64,000 bases of DNA, from NCBI GenBank assembly GCA_002189035.1, contig NEEC01000012.1, positions 310,001 through 374,000 of the forward strand, given 5' to 3'. Below are positions 11,015-22,487 of the stretch, piece by piece. Position 1 is the stretch's first letter, and each line of letters starts with the position of its first letter. The notes below the pieces were generated by a model. That model ran no database searches. It was given only the letters and a program-made list of their open reading frames with translations, and was not told the origin of the DNA. Source of the DNA: Utricularia gibba. Its lineage: Eukaryota > Streptophyta > Magnoliopsida > Lamiales > Lentibulariaceae. The translations under genes and the position numbers were made by a program.

Positions 11015-14000
11015 ATGGATAAAAGGAGCTGGCCCTGGAAGAAGAAGTCCTCTGATAAGCAAGCCGTCTCTAGTAATCCGGTGACTGGTTTGGATAATCA
11101 TGTTGACAAGGTATGTTCAGAGGCATCAGATTTTGTGCTGTTTCTTTTTTTTTCTTAGATTTTGTGATGTCACTTGGTAATGTGTTCAACACATGGCATT
11201 TTAAAATGGAAAGGAGGCAGGTGGGACTGCGTGTATGGATGTCTCTACGGGATAGATTGCTTAGTATTTTAGAAGCGCGAAAAATTCTGTGCATAGATGG
11301 GATCAACTAATATTTTTTATTATGATCATAATGTTCTGCAGTCAGTAAAAGAAGAGAAAAAGCCAAAGTATGTCCAAATTTCTTTGGAATCATATACCCA
11401 TCTTACTGGACTTGAGGATCAAGTGAAGAGCTATGAAGATCAAGTACAGGCCTTGGAGGATGAAATAAAAGAACTTAATGAAAGGTTAGCGGAAGCTGAT
11501 TCTGAAATATCCAATAAAGAAGCACTGGTCAAACAACACACAAAGGTTGCTGAAGAAGCTGTCTCAGGTTTGAAATTGCTGTTTTCTTCAGTCTCCCTGC
11601 ATTGTAACTTTTGTATCTCAGTTTCTAATATATCCATTACCTGTGTTTCAATGGCGTAGGTTGGGAAAAAGCTGATGCCGAGTCTGCTGCACTGAAAAAT
11701 CATCTGGAGTCAGTCACACTTCTGAAGCTCACTGCAGAAGATCGGGCATCACATCTTGATGGTGCACTGAAGGAATGCATGAAGCAGATACGGAACTTGA
11801 AGGAAGAGCACGAGCAGCAATTGCAAGAAGTTGCTCTTACAAAGGCGAAACAATTTGACAAAATGAAGCTGGAACTTGAGAAAAAATTGTTTGACTTGGA
11901 CCAAGAACTACACAGGGCTGCCGCAGAAAATGCTGCAGTGTCAAGGTCTCTGCAAGAACGATCCAACATGCTCATCCAACTAAGTGAAGAAAAATCACAA
12001 GCTGAGGCTCAGATAGAGCTTTTAAAGAGAAACATTGAGATGTGTGAAAGGGAAGTTAATTCCCTCAAATATGAGCTTCATATAGCAAAAAAGGAGGCAG
12101 AAATTCGCAATGAAGAGAGGAATATGAGTGTGCGATCTGCTGAAGTAGCAAACAAGCAGCATCTTGAAGCAGTGAAGAAAATAGCTAAACTTGAAGTTGA
12201 GTGCCAAAGGTTGCGTGGCCTTGTTCGTAAAAAGTTACCTGGTCCTGCAGCATTAGCTCAAATGAAGTTGGAAGTTGAAAACTTGGGCCGAGATAAGGAG
12301 GAATCTCATTTTAGACGATCTCCAGGAAGGAGGCACTCTCTACTGTCATCTCAAGCACCGGAGTTCACTGTTGAAAGCTCATTGAAGTTTATCAAAGAGA
12401 ATGAGTTGCTCACTGAACGCCTGATGTTAATGGAGGAAGAGAGAAGGATGCTGAAAGAAACATTGGCTAAGCGTAATAGTGAGTTGCAAACTTCTCGGAG
12501 TATCTACTCCATGACGGCAAGCAAGCTTCAAAGTCTAGAAGCAGAGCTCAAAGCCAATGGCGATCGTGCTAGTCTTCTGAAATCAACCCAAAGTCAAAAT
12601 GAAGGTTGCCTTACTAAGAAGGCTAATGATGTGGTAAGTTTACCTTGCCCTTCTGAAGAGGTTTTTGATGATAATGAAAGTAGTCCTGGCTCATGGTCTA
12701 CTGGATTTTTATCTGAGCTATCGGTTGTCAAGAGGGATAAGAATGTCAGCAGTAGCCCAAGAAAATCTGAAAATTCAAAGAATCTGGACCTCATGGATGA
12801 TTTCTTGGAGATGGAGAAGTTAGCAGGTTCCACACATGAATCAAATGGAACAATTTCAGATATAGATATTCCAGACAACAGAACTAATGCTGGAGCAAAA
12901 CTTCAAAGAACTGAAGGATCTGTTGAGGTTATGACTTCTGACTCTCAGTTATTTGAACAGGGTGATTTGAAGCATCAAGAACTTCCCATGGAAAACATGC
13001 CGATAGCTGTCTCTCGATTGCTGGCTGATCCTCGCATCCTTGTGGAATTACAATCCTTAATTACCAGGATGCTCGAGTCCTCGAACAATGACAATGATGA
13101 GGGAGATACTGTTGAAAATGTCAAGCATCTTATTCAGGGTATGCGTGATTGCGTGCTTCTTGAAAAAGAGAAGTTCGGGTCCTCTATCAGCATAAAGGAC
13201 ATGATTGTTCTCCGTGATCCCATAAAGATGACAGGAGTCCAAGTGAAGACTGCTGTTAATCGGATTTGCGCGTTTCTTCTGGTCCTTGGTAGAGAATCTA
13301 AGCTGAGTCTCAATGGCACTCCTAATGGAGATCGGCTAAATGCAAATCTTGATATGATCTCTACCAAATACAAAGACATCATGGACAATGATATCAATCC
13401 AGCTGAGTTTGTTGTTGACATTTCTACTGTGCTTTCTGAGGTAGGGAAACTGCACTTCAATGACTCAGGATTCAATTTGGAATTAGAAACTAGCAGCTCG
13501 GATTGTATAGACAAAATCGCCCTACCGGAAAACAAAGCAATTGTGGATTCTACTGAAGAGCGGTTTCAGCCAACTGGAAGTATCAAATTTTCTGACACCT
13601 GTTCTGACCCTGATGTTCCAAACGATGGTAGTCTTGTTCCTACCTCTGAAGACTCAGGTTCACCATGGAAGTGTTCACTGGAAGAATTTGAACAATTGAA
13701 AATGGAGAAAGATAATGTTGTGGCTGATCTTGCAAGATGCATGGAGGACTTTGAAAATACCAAATCACAGTTAAAAGATACCGAGCACCTTCTAGCTGAA
13801 GTTAAGTTGCAGTTGTCTTCATCACTCAAGTCCAACAGCTTGGCAGATACACAGCTTAAGTGCATGGCAGAGTCATACAAATCACTAGAAACAAGATCCG
13901 AAGAGTTGCAAACAGAAGTCAATCGCCTTAAGGGAAGAATTGAAAGTCTGGAGAATGAGCTAAATGAAGTGAGAAGAAATCATCAGGAAGCACTCAACAG

Positions 14001-14801
14001 ATGCCAAGATCTTCAAGAGCAGCTGGATAGGTAGTAACCATTTTTTGAGCTTATTGTTTTTTTTTTTTTCCAAATGGGGATCGAGCTATTTCAACCTGGC
14101 TTTGCATTCATGCTCGTGCCCTTTGAAGGCCGCAAGTCATAGTAACAGTATAATTTGTGCCTTCTGTTTCATTCCCTGTATCCACATTCTGGAAAAAGTG
14201 CATTTGCTGTATTGCTTGTCTTTCTCTTTCCTTTTTTTTTGATGTCGCAATGCTTGTCAGGGTGGCTGATTCTGCACCACCTGATGTGGATGAAAACGCT
14301 TGCAAGGTAACCTGTTCAGCCTTTCAAATTCCAATAGCTTCGAGGAAACATTCTGAAAACTGCTACCGTCTTGTCACGTAGCAGGAGAAAGAGTTGACTG
14401 CTGCTGCTGAAAAGCTTGCCGAATGCCAAGAAACCATATATCTTCTTGGCAAGCAACTGAAATCCTTGTGCACTCAATCTGAACCCACAGGTCCCGTGAA
14501 CAACGCAAGAACTCTTAGAGTTGAAACATATGCAGAAGAGTCATCGGCAAGTGGGATAAATGTGCAAGATGCAGATTCGTACAGTATTGATTCAGGGAGC
14601 TTCTCACAGTTCCATAAAGCTGGATTGGAGTCCCCAGTGTTGGATCCATCTAATGCCCTCTTAAGCCCTGATGTATTGTCACCAGTGGGATTGAATCATC
14701 CTCACAAGACGAGTCCTTCTTCATCTACAACGCCAGAGAAATACCCCCGTGGTTTCAGCCGATTCTTTTCAGCATCTTCGAAAGCAAGGCTCAGCCAGTA
14801 G
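11015..14801 (+). CDS. FPP: Filament-like plant protein (long coiled-coil)
   Basis: Exons are 11015-11110, 11342-11567, 11660-14030, 14261-14306 and 14385-14801, with frame kept across every junction, giving about 1051 residues. The N-terminus MDKRSWPWKKKSSDK, the KKPKYVQISLESY block, GWEKADAES at the exon 2/3 junction (about residue 108) and KKLPGPAALAQMKLEVENL (about residue 298) are hallmarks of the FPP family, closest by eye to Arabidopsis FPP4/FPP6. Long heptad-rich coiled coils (about residues 50-330 and 670-830) flank a Ser/Asp-rich middle. The C-terminus has the family's KLAECQETIYLLGKQL motif and ends GFSRFFSASSKARLSQ. Family members are linked to microtubule-associated and cell-wall or nuclear-envelope roles; the function here is inferred. 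The last intron ends in TAG-CAG, so the acceptor may add or drop one Gln. Confidence 0.95.
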
Positions 14802-15344
14802 TGAATTTAACATGTACTACTGCGTCTCTGAGCCGATCATGTCTTTTATGATCTCTGAAATTTTCATGTATATAAAGAGGAGACGCCCGCACCTGCATGC
14901 TGGAGTAGCACTTGGTGCAAGTCCTTTGCACCCGATATGCTGAAGGATACCTGCATAGTCCCCTTTCGTGCTCATGTGATACCTTGCCCTGCCTTATCCT
15001 GGTACCCCTTCGTATGCCGTCGTGCTCCATGTTGAATAACACAACTTGTATGAAGAAAACAGTGTATTTCCCTTACATTTTTATAGTTGTGTGCATTGGT
15101 GTACTGTTGCTTGTGAAAAAATTGTGCAAATGTTTATTTGTGAATTTACATTTTGCTAGTTGTTTGCTGGGTGGGGGCTTTTGGTCAGAATATCAAGTTT
15201 GCATAAAGATTTTGAAGGTACATGGTGATAGCACTTTGCCTTTACAACTCTCATTTGCAATAAGAATGTAGCACAAGAGGAAATGAAATAGGATCTTTGT
15301 TGTGAATCAATTCACTGTGTTCATCACTTCTCAATCCAGTCGAC
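14802..15344. other. Shared 3' region between convergent FPP and DnaJ-type genes
   Basis: Only about 540 bases separate the FPP stop (plus strand) from the stop of the zinc-finger gene (minus strand). Both 3' UTRs must lie here and probably approach or overlap. Candidate plant poly(A) signals are present ('gaataa' near 15030, 'gcaataagaatg' near 15257). No other gene is seen. Confidence 0.5.
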
Positions 15345-16204
15345 TCAGTCATCATCCTTGAATTCCCTGTTTTTTGGGGGAAAGCAACAGCAAATCACTT
15401 TTTTACGTTGGTCCAAGCTCCAAGATCGACGAAACAATGAACCAAACTGAGCTCAAGATCAAAGTAACTGACCGGCGATCTAGGTATCTTGGCTGAATCC
15501 CACTTCCTTGGCATTTAGTGCATGTCAATGAGCCAACGCCTTCGCAGTTTATGCAGCGGGAGGTTTCTTTTTCGCCTCCGCCGAGCTCCACGGTCACGCT
15601 TCCGGTCCCCACGCAAAATCGGCACAACTCTGCAAAAAAGCCCCAGTCTTCACGAATGAGTATCACAGTGGATGAAAATGGATCAAGGGCTTCTTTTATC
15701 TTATGTCTTTGGTAGCCGTGTCTTGGAAGATTAGAGAGACTTACGAGCACCACTCCCATTGCAGGGGAAGCAAGGCTGAGTATTGTCTCTTTGTGCCTAC
15801 ACAACGGCATCCTCAAGAACAAGATCCTGGTTTACAGACAAGAACAGGGAGAAAACAAAAAAAAAAAAAAAGCCTACTGCATTGTTAATTTGTGTCTCAT
15901 AGAAAACAGGGATCCCGATTCCAACCGCAACGCTGACAACACCAACCGTAATCGCCAAAATCTGCGAGAAAATTCAACTCCGATGAAATTAATGGCGTCA
16001 ATAGAACATGAAATCGAGCTTATAGAGCGGCCAATTCACCGTATTCTGGTCGAGATCGATGGCTCTAACGCACGGGTATGAAGCCGGAGAGCGTCGATAT
16101 ATCACCGATCTTCGATTTGTAGAATGCAACGCCAGTTTCCTGCATTGGCCGTGAAGAAACGAAGAACTAATCCGAGAAGTCGGCGGCGCAGCGAGAATGT
16201 TCAT
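15345..16204 (-). CDS. DnaJ-type zinc-finger membrane protein, probably plastid
   Basis: Five exons in minus order: 16204-16040, 15961-15878, 15796-15745, 15629-15473 and 15366-15345, all with GT-AG ends and matching phases, encode 159 residues. Residues 1-55 are Ser/Arg-rich and look like a transit peptide. Exon 2 encodes one hydrophobic helix (ILAITVGVVSVAVGIGIPVF). The C-terminal half has four CxxC(x)G-type repeats as in the DnaJ cysteine-rich domain: CFPCNGSG, CRFCVGTG, CINCEGVG and CTKCQGSG, with Cys at about 92/95, 103/106, 126/129 and 137/140. There is no J domain. It resembles small BSD2/LQY1/PSA2-like chaperone or disulfide factors of thylakoids; the exact ortholog and role are inferred. 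The last exon is only 22 bases and encodes EFKDDD and a stop. A naive reading through the last intron gives a false hydrophobic C-terminus. Confidence 0.88.
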
Positions 16205-16975
16205 CTTCCAGAATTTTCCGACGGTTCGCGAGCTGCCACGGCACCATTTTTGAGCTTGCAGTCTTCCGGGTATGGCTCCTCCATTTGGATTGTGTGGGGT
16301 CCTTTTTTATCTCAGCCAGTGAAAAGACTAGGCCTCTCTTGTACACTTACCGGGCTTGAGCTTTCCTTTTATTTGGGTTAATATCTTACTAATGGGCCTC
16401 AAGAATTTCATATATCAAAAAATTGTTTTATTTTATTAATTTCTTGAAATATTTATATTTAATTTAGAGGTGCGATCCGTTTAAATCAGAACTACCGTTC
16501 TAATCAGAACCGTCAATTCTGGTTTCGAGATTTGGGCGTCCGTACAATTTCAATTCAATTCCACATACTTAGAACACTAGAACCAACGATTCCCATTCAT
16601 GCAAAACCGAACGAAATTCCCAATCACCTACACGAGCCAATGTGGGTGCCTAAAGAAGCCTTCATAAACGTAATTTTTAGACACTCATACAAGCCAATAT
16701 GGATAACTGAAAAATGATCCCAAATGCGCTTCATAGACATTCACACAAGTCAATATGGATGCTTAGTGTAAGGATTTCCGGTTTTTCAATACCCACGATA
16801 GTGGATTTGCGTCTAAAAAAAATTTCATCAATTATTCATTAAATTAGTTGCAATTCATCTCCAAATCATTTTAAAAACAAAATTATGTGATGGATTTGTT
16901 AATTTACAACCAACCCACTATTTCCACCTTCAATATGAACTTAATTAGCTAGTGTAAGTCTCTCAATTGAATGTA
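16205..16975. other. Upstream region of the zinc-finger gene, then AT-rich repeat-like DNA
   Basis: 16205-16380 is GC-balanced and likely holds the minus-strand promoter and leader. From 16380 on the DNA is AT-rich. Around 16480-16530 there are several copies of a 'cagaacc/tctggtttcg' word, and similar 'ttctggtttcaattcgg' words recur at 18260-18400, on the far side of repeat B. These could be subterminal repeats of a non-autonomous hAT element, but no matching ends were found. Confidence 0.35.
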
Positions 16976-16979
16976 ATTG

Positions 16980-18070
16980 TTATATTCAAACAATAATCGA
17001 TCAATGTTGCGTGTCGTTTCCTCAATAAATTTTAAATATGTAAAACGTAAATCACAAAAGAACGTAGTACGAGTATCGATCTCAGGAAGTTGAGTTTTAT
17101 AAAAGGTTTTTGAAGTACAAGAATAAAAGATACAACCTAAGTAATGGACTTTGACTAATGTTTGCAGTTCTTAGGAATGAGATTCCGCTTCCTTCTTTTG
17201 TCTATCCTCGTCTCGGTTTTCACTAATTTCTTTCGAATAGTTGATTATAATAACAAGGAATAACCTACTCTCCATTACTCTGATTGACAAGGAGGCACGG
17301 GAATAGCATCATGTAATTCCCCCTTGGAAGATTAAGAAGACAAGAGAATTGACATCAATTGCCTTCAAAACTAAATTGTGCGTGTGTGCCCAGCTGTTGC
17401 CAATGACCAGTAACGAGTACGAGGTCATTACTCGTCCACTGTCATGGTACCTCGGCTACGAACAATGCGCTATTTCCCTCGAACCGGTAGGATTGGAGTT
17501 GTTGGTCTTCACTTTGCTCTTCATCAAGACCCATGAGGAGTGACCTACTACTCATAGATCATAACTAGGAGTCGTTACAAAAAGACTGCAACAAAACGCA
17601 TGAAAATATGCAAAATCTGAAATGAATTCAACGAAAAACTGAGTTTAGTGCTCAAGACTTGAAAGTAAACTTTATCTACTTCCAGAAACTAAGAGAGTTT
17701 AATCACAAAGGGTAATAAAAACAAAAACGAAAATAAAAACTAGGGTGTTCTTCCTACTTGGAGGAGAGGAAGAACCCAAAAGTTCTAAATCTAGAGACAA
17801 AATGCGAAAGGTCCGAAAGATAGTGTTCCAAATTGGTTTTATCTCACTCTCCACATGTATTAATACCTTCTGGTCCCCTTTTCATTATTCTTTTTGTCTT
17901 GCGTGCGCCACCAGCTTTCCCATACGTGCAAGTAAGCGTTAAATCATTGCTGCAAACTCTGACATGCCGTAAGTTAGGGGTATTAACTAGTGTTAGTCTT
18001 CCGCTCACAATTGTTCCAAGTCGTGTGCAATACACGAACAGTTAGAGTCTGGTCTCCTAAAAGCATCCTA
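16980..18070 (+). repeat. LTR-like dispersed repeat, family B, copy 1
   Basis: Matches 25.33-26.23 kb in order: a 'gagtatcgatctcaggaagtt' start with 'ttttataaaagg', a 'aatgga..ttgactaatg' block, 'tacttctttt..tcctcg', 'attgtgcgtgtgtgcccagctgttgc' (25.7 kb: 'attgtgcttgtgtgcccaagtgttgc'), then 'aggagtcgtta..gactgcaacaaaac'. It is non-coding. The overall plan resembles repeat A (a 'cgatc' start and a pyrimidine-rich end), so A and B may be branches of one non-autonomous retroelement group. Confidence 0.5.
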
Positions 18071-19570
18071 CAACACTCCATGATTACCTTCTGACATATT
18101 TTGATTAAAGTGCACGAAAAAGACAAAAAATATATATATATATATAGAAAAATAAGATTTTTCTAAGAAAATCAATTACTTATTAATATGACTTATAATT
18201 TGGACGACTTAATACTAAATTAATATACAATAATACATAATAATAACTAAACACTTAACAACTGGTTCCAGTTCCGATTCAATTCAAGGGTTTTGGTTCT
18301 GGTTTTGAACTGAAACCTGAAATGTTGATTCTGGTTTCAATTCGGTTCAAAGTTTTGGAATGCAATTTCGAACCAAAACCAAAACCATCGTCCACAATAA
18401 ACCGCAATTTATGAACAAATGATTCATTGAAACTGTATGGTAATGAATCAGTAGAACATCTAATTTAATTTTTTAAAATTTTAATCTTTAGTCGTTTTTT
18501 AGTAAACTCAGAAAATTAAAATTATGTGATTAACTTAAAAAATTATTAAATTTATCAAATCTATATTTTAGAAATTAAATGAAAAATTATAATTCTTACT
18601 TTTTATTTATTTTAAAATATATTTATATCATACCATTAAATTATATAATAATTTAATAGTATGATATACTAATTTAATATATATAATTTATTTTATTAAA
18701 TTAATAATTTAATGCATATTTTATTTTATTAAATTTTATAATATAATATATTATTCTATCAAATAATTTTAGAATATCAAATTGATTTTATTTAAATAAT
18801 TTTAAAATTTAGTCCATTTTACATATAGTAAAGCATAATTAAATTAAACCAAATAATATAAAAAATTGAGGCCTTGTTTGATATAAGGGTTTAGGGTTGA
18901 TTTATAATGAGTTTAGTGAAATTTTGGTATTTGGTATATAGGGTTAATTTTAACTACTTAGTATAATTATACCCATTTTTTACCCTTATATATGGGTATA
19001 TACATACCCAAGGGGGAGTGTAGGTATTTTTATACCTGATGTTAAAATTACATTTGTGTTCTTATTTTTTAATTATCTAATTATATTTAAATATTTTAAT
19101 TATTTTATTTTTATTGAATTAGATTATTTTATCTATCCAATACTCTCACATGCCTTAATTCCATAGCCTACGCGCAGCTCTAGATCAAGATGGAGGAGGA
19201 TTCTATATTCTAGAATATTTCAAGTGAATGTTCTTCATGCCATAGAAATTGTAATTTTTCTGTTTTAGATTTCATTTTGTTTTTTTGTTTTAATTTACAT
19301 ACCTTGCGATTTTTTGGAAGATCGTACTGAAATATTTTTTTTTGTTTCACATTTTAGCATGTTTTTGTATGATAGGCAACGAAAATGTAGTACTCAGTAT
19401 GCAATCATTACAACTATTTTGTCACTTTTCCCTTCATTGCACCGATAGTGTACACAAAGCCATAGTTTTGACATATGTTTAAGGGACACGATTGGTTTTA
19501 ATAATTTACATTGTTATCCAATTGCTTTATATGAGTATATAATTTTATTATAAATATTTTTCAGGTATTA
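18071..19570. other. AT-rich intergenic DNA
   Basis: Contains a short (TA)n run at 18129-18146 and strongly AT-rich DNA at 18.4-18.9 kb. At 18868 'gaggccttgtttgatataagggt' resembles the terminal sequence of PIF/Harbinger or hAT elements and may mark the left side of the Harbinger relic that follows, but no partner end was found on the right. Confidence 0.35.
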
Positions 19571-19579
19571 TAATGAAGC

Positions 19580-20230
19580 ATGAATATCGAGGATAAAGTT
19601 GTGATCAATGGTGTTATTTGTGTTGTTGCGGAGCATTTGTGCATGTTGAATTTTCTACTTTGGTGGCATTGTTATTGTGGAGATTGCAAACACAAATTAA
19701 AGTATTCTATGAAAGAAAAAATTTCAAAACAAATCGATTTCTTAAGTACTCTTATTTCTGATGTGAATAGTTCTGCTTTGGATAATTTGAGAATAAGTAA
19801 AAATGTTTTTGGAAGACTATATTTTCTTTTATACACATACTTAGGATTGAAAGCATCAAGATATGTAACAATGTCAGAAAAAAGTAGCCTTCGTTTTTAG
19901 GGATCTTATCTCATTACAGAAAAGTACGAGTGCAGAAACGTAACTTCAAACGCTCCACTGAGACTAAATCAAGGCATTTCAAGTCCATACTCCAAGTGAT
20001 ACTCATACTCCAAGAGATACTCTTACAGAAACCAATACCTTTGACCTCACCAGATTCATCTTCAAAATTCAGGTCTTTTCAGGTACTTTTTATTTCAAAA
20101 TATGCTTATAGATTGAGAAGTAGTTATTGATATTATTCTTCAAAAAAGAATTGTGTAGGAGCATTGGTTGCCTAGCTTACAATCAAAGGAGAAGCTTTGG
20201 TTGCCCCTCCAATGACCAAAATAATATACC
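19580..20230 (+). mobile_element. Probable PIF/Harbinger transposase relic
   Basis: The plus frame 19580-19900 ends with LRISKNVFGRLYFLL then LGLKASRYVTMSEK, resembling the N-terminal region of Harbinger-derived nucleases (typically MS...F..LC..L...GL..SR.V...E.VA.FL). Around 20025 a second frame has LLQKPIPLTSPDS, comparable to the KPEPIPE..TD block that normally precedes the catalytic region. Frames are broken and the catalytic Asp/Asp/Glu region is absent. The match is by eye and moderate. It lies less than 1 kb upstream of the HVA22 gene. Confidence 0.4.
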
Positions 20231-20339
20231 TTGCTCTTTGAGACATAAAAAAAATAAGTAAATACATAACAAAATCAAGTGTTTATTAGATAAAAATTTG
20301 GCAAATTTCACTAGTTCTTTAGGCTCCTAAGTCATAAGC

Positions 20340-20922
20340 CAGGCCGTACCGTTTGTTGTACAGGCGCTCTGCCGCTCAATCGCCATGGGCATCAGCTAAT
20401 GTCTGCTCAAGAACAAACGGAGGCCCGCTGCTTCCTTGTTAGTCAATAAACACGCTGGTCCAAGAATTGCCGGCGATTAACCGCTTTGCGCCTGTCGGTG
20501 GCGATTACTGCGCCTCTTGGATACGGTTGAAGCAACAGATAAATCTCATCGACGTCGGGCTCCCTATCAATTGCCGGAGACGTCGGGCAAGCGCTGCTTC
20601 GTTTTCTTATTATCTAGTTTTTTTTTCTTTTCTGGCTAGGCCTCGTCAGGCTGGAGGTGTGAGGTGAAAATTCTTTCCTGACTTGGTTTTATTTGTGGAT
20701 ATTTTGTGCTGTATTTATTCACACGCATCATCTTTTTTCAGTATTGTCTGCTGATTTCGCTGGGTTTTCTCGAGTCTATGTTTGTATGTGATTGCAAATG
20801 TGTTTCGTCTGTGAAGTTGCATTGTTTTTTGTACATTCTGGGATCGATTAAATTCGTATATTAGTTAGTGGGGTTGATTAATTTTTATCTAATAACCGTG
20901 TTTTTTTTGTTTTCTAGGGTTC
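20340..20922 (+). promoter_or_regulatory. Promoter-proximal region and leader of the HVA22-like gene
   Basis: The DNA becomes GC-rich at 20340-20660, as expected of a transcribed leader. A good donor (gag|gtgaaa, GT at 20664-20665) and a strong acceptor (tttctag, AG at 20916-20917) define a leader intron of about 250 bases that ends 5 bases before the first ATG. The open frame at 20467-20667 in this region is not conserved-looking and is taken as leader sequence. Confidence 0.45.
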
Positions 20923-22487
20923 ATGATGATTGGATCTTTCATCACAAGGGGGCTTCTGTATGTGCCATGTGTTTAGCTATTGATTATGTTGAAGGATTGA
21001 GTCTTGATTATGGAACAGAAGATGAGATTTTGAAAACAGATTGATTTTTTTCAAACCGAGAATAGGAGATGTGCTCTGTTCATTCTTAGTCTTTATTTAT
21101 TTAACAGATGAGTTTTCTTTTGTCTCTGTTGTGTTGCAGGCTCATGTTCGGGTATGCTTATCCAGCGTATGAGTGTTACAAGATAGTTGAATTGAATAAG
21201 CCTGATGTCATTGAGCTTCGTTTTTGGTGTCAATACTGGTGATTATCGCATCCCATTCATCATTCTGAAGATTCATTCATTAAATGTTAGATCTAGCTTG
21301 TGTTGTGTGAGATGTGGTCGAAGATTCGTTTTTCAAAAAAAAAAAAAAAGATTTCTCTCTAGCAGATTAGAGAGTTGGTGGCAGGTTCTTTCAAAAGATA
21401 AAGAAGAAAATCTCATATTAATCCTTTCATTAATTTTCAGGATCCTGGTGGCTGGGATGACTGTTCTTGAAAGATTAGGTGATACGTTCATTAGCTGGTA
21501 AATGTGATTCTCTTTCATGGACAGATTCGAGTCTCCTTAAAAGCATATTCATTTTGAATCCCACATGCTGTCAAATGTTTGTTAGGGTTCCCATGTATGG
21601 TGAAGCTAAAGTGGCCTTCTTCATATACCTTTGGTTTCCAAAAACGAAGGTCTGTTATGTCATAATCCCTGTGTTCTAGAATGAATTTTATGCATTTTCT
21701 AACTGTTATGCGGCTCCAGGGAACTACATATGTGTACGATTCATTCTTCAGACCTTATCTTGCAAAGCATGAGACAGAAATTGATCGGACTTTGTTAGAA
21801 CTGCGAACAAGAGTGGGAGATATGGTAGTTGTTAATTGGCAAAAGGCTGCTGCTTATGGTCAAACTAGAGTGTTTGACATTTTACAGTATATAGCTTCAC
21901 AATCAACTGAAGCTCAGGTATGTTATTCCCTTGTTTATGCAAAGCCTAACTCATTGGTCGAAAAATTGATCGATGATCTTTTTGTGGATGCACCAATTCA
22001 CCTTTGTACTCTTTCACATTATTTTGAATCAGATAACTATATACTCCCGAATTGCTTTCTGTTTTTATTATTTTTTCATCTGTGACAGCAACTTCCTCTG
22101 CTCATGATTCTCGCTTTTTAAATGCAGCCGCGGACTCCAGCAACAGGAGCCAAGGGACCAGCAGTATCAGAAAACCGCATATCAAAAGAACCCTTGTCCC
22201 ATACTTCTAACTCGTCTTCTGGGGAACGAGGGGCAACTGCAGAACAGCCAAAAGTTGTAGCAAGTTCAAAGTCAGGAGTTTCACAACACCAGCATAAAAT
22301 AACACCAACACCCTCCATTTCAGAGACTACCGAAGTTTCAGGTGCCGGTTATGAACAGGCAGTGCAAATTGATTCCGAGTCCTCCGTACCAGTAGACAAA
22401 TCCCAATCTCCTTTGATAATCCCGGAGGAAGCTGTACAGGTGTCACAGACAAACCCAAGGCAAAGAAGGGTCAACTCTGGGCGTTGA
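20923..22487 (+). CDS. HVA22: HVA22-like protein (TB2/DP1/HVA22 family), i/j type
   Basis: Six exons, 20923-20957, 21140-21238, 21441-21497, 21586-21649, 21720-21917 and 22128-22487, join in frame to 270 residues. The TB2/DP1/HVA22 domain spans about residues 6-105 with MFGYAYPAYECYKIVELNK, RFWCQYWILVA, ERLGDTFISWVPMYGEAK, FFIYLWFP and GTTYVYDSFFRPYL. Hydrophobic hairpins in this domain shape ER tubules in REEP/DP1 relatives; plant HVA22 proteins are ER/Golgi proteins, and several are induced by ABA or stress. The RTRVGDMVVVNWQKAA..YGQTR block and a Ser/Pro/Glu-rich tail point to the long HVA22i/HVA22j branch. Two consecutive ATGs open the frame; relatives usually start MIGSF, so translation may begin at 20926. 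A transposon relic lies just upstream. Confidence 0.93.

Noticed and set aside
13134-13922. Minus-strand frames of 118-133 codons
   Set aside because: Shadows of the FPP coiled-coil exon; Ser/Phe-rich, with no motif.
20467-20667. 66-codon plus-strand frame
   Set aside because: Falls in the leader of the HVA22-like gene and ends at a splice donor; Arg/Ser-rich with no family resemblance.
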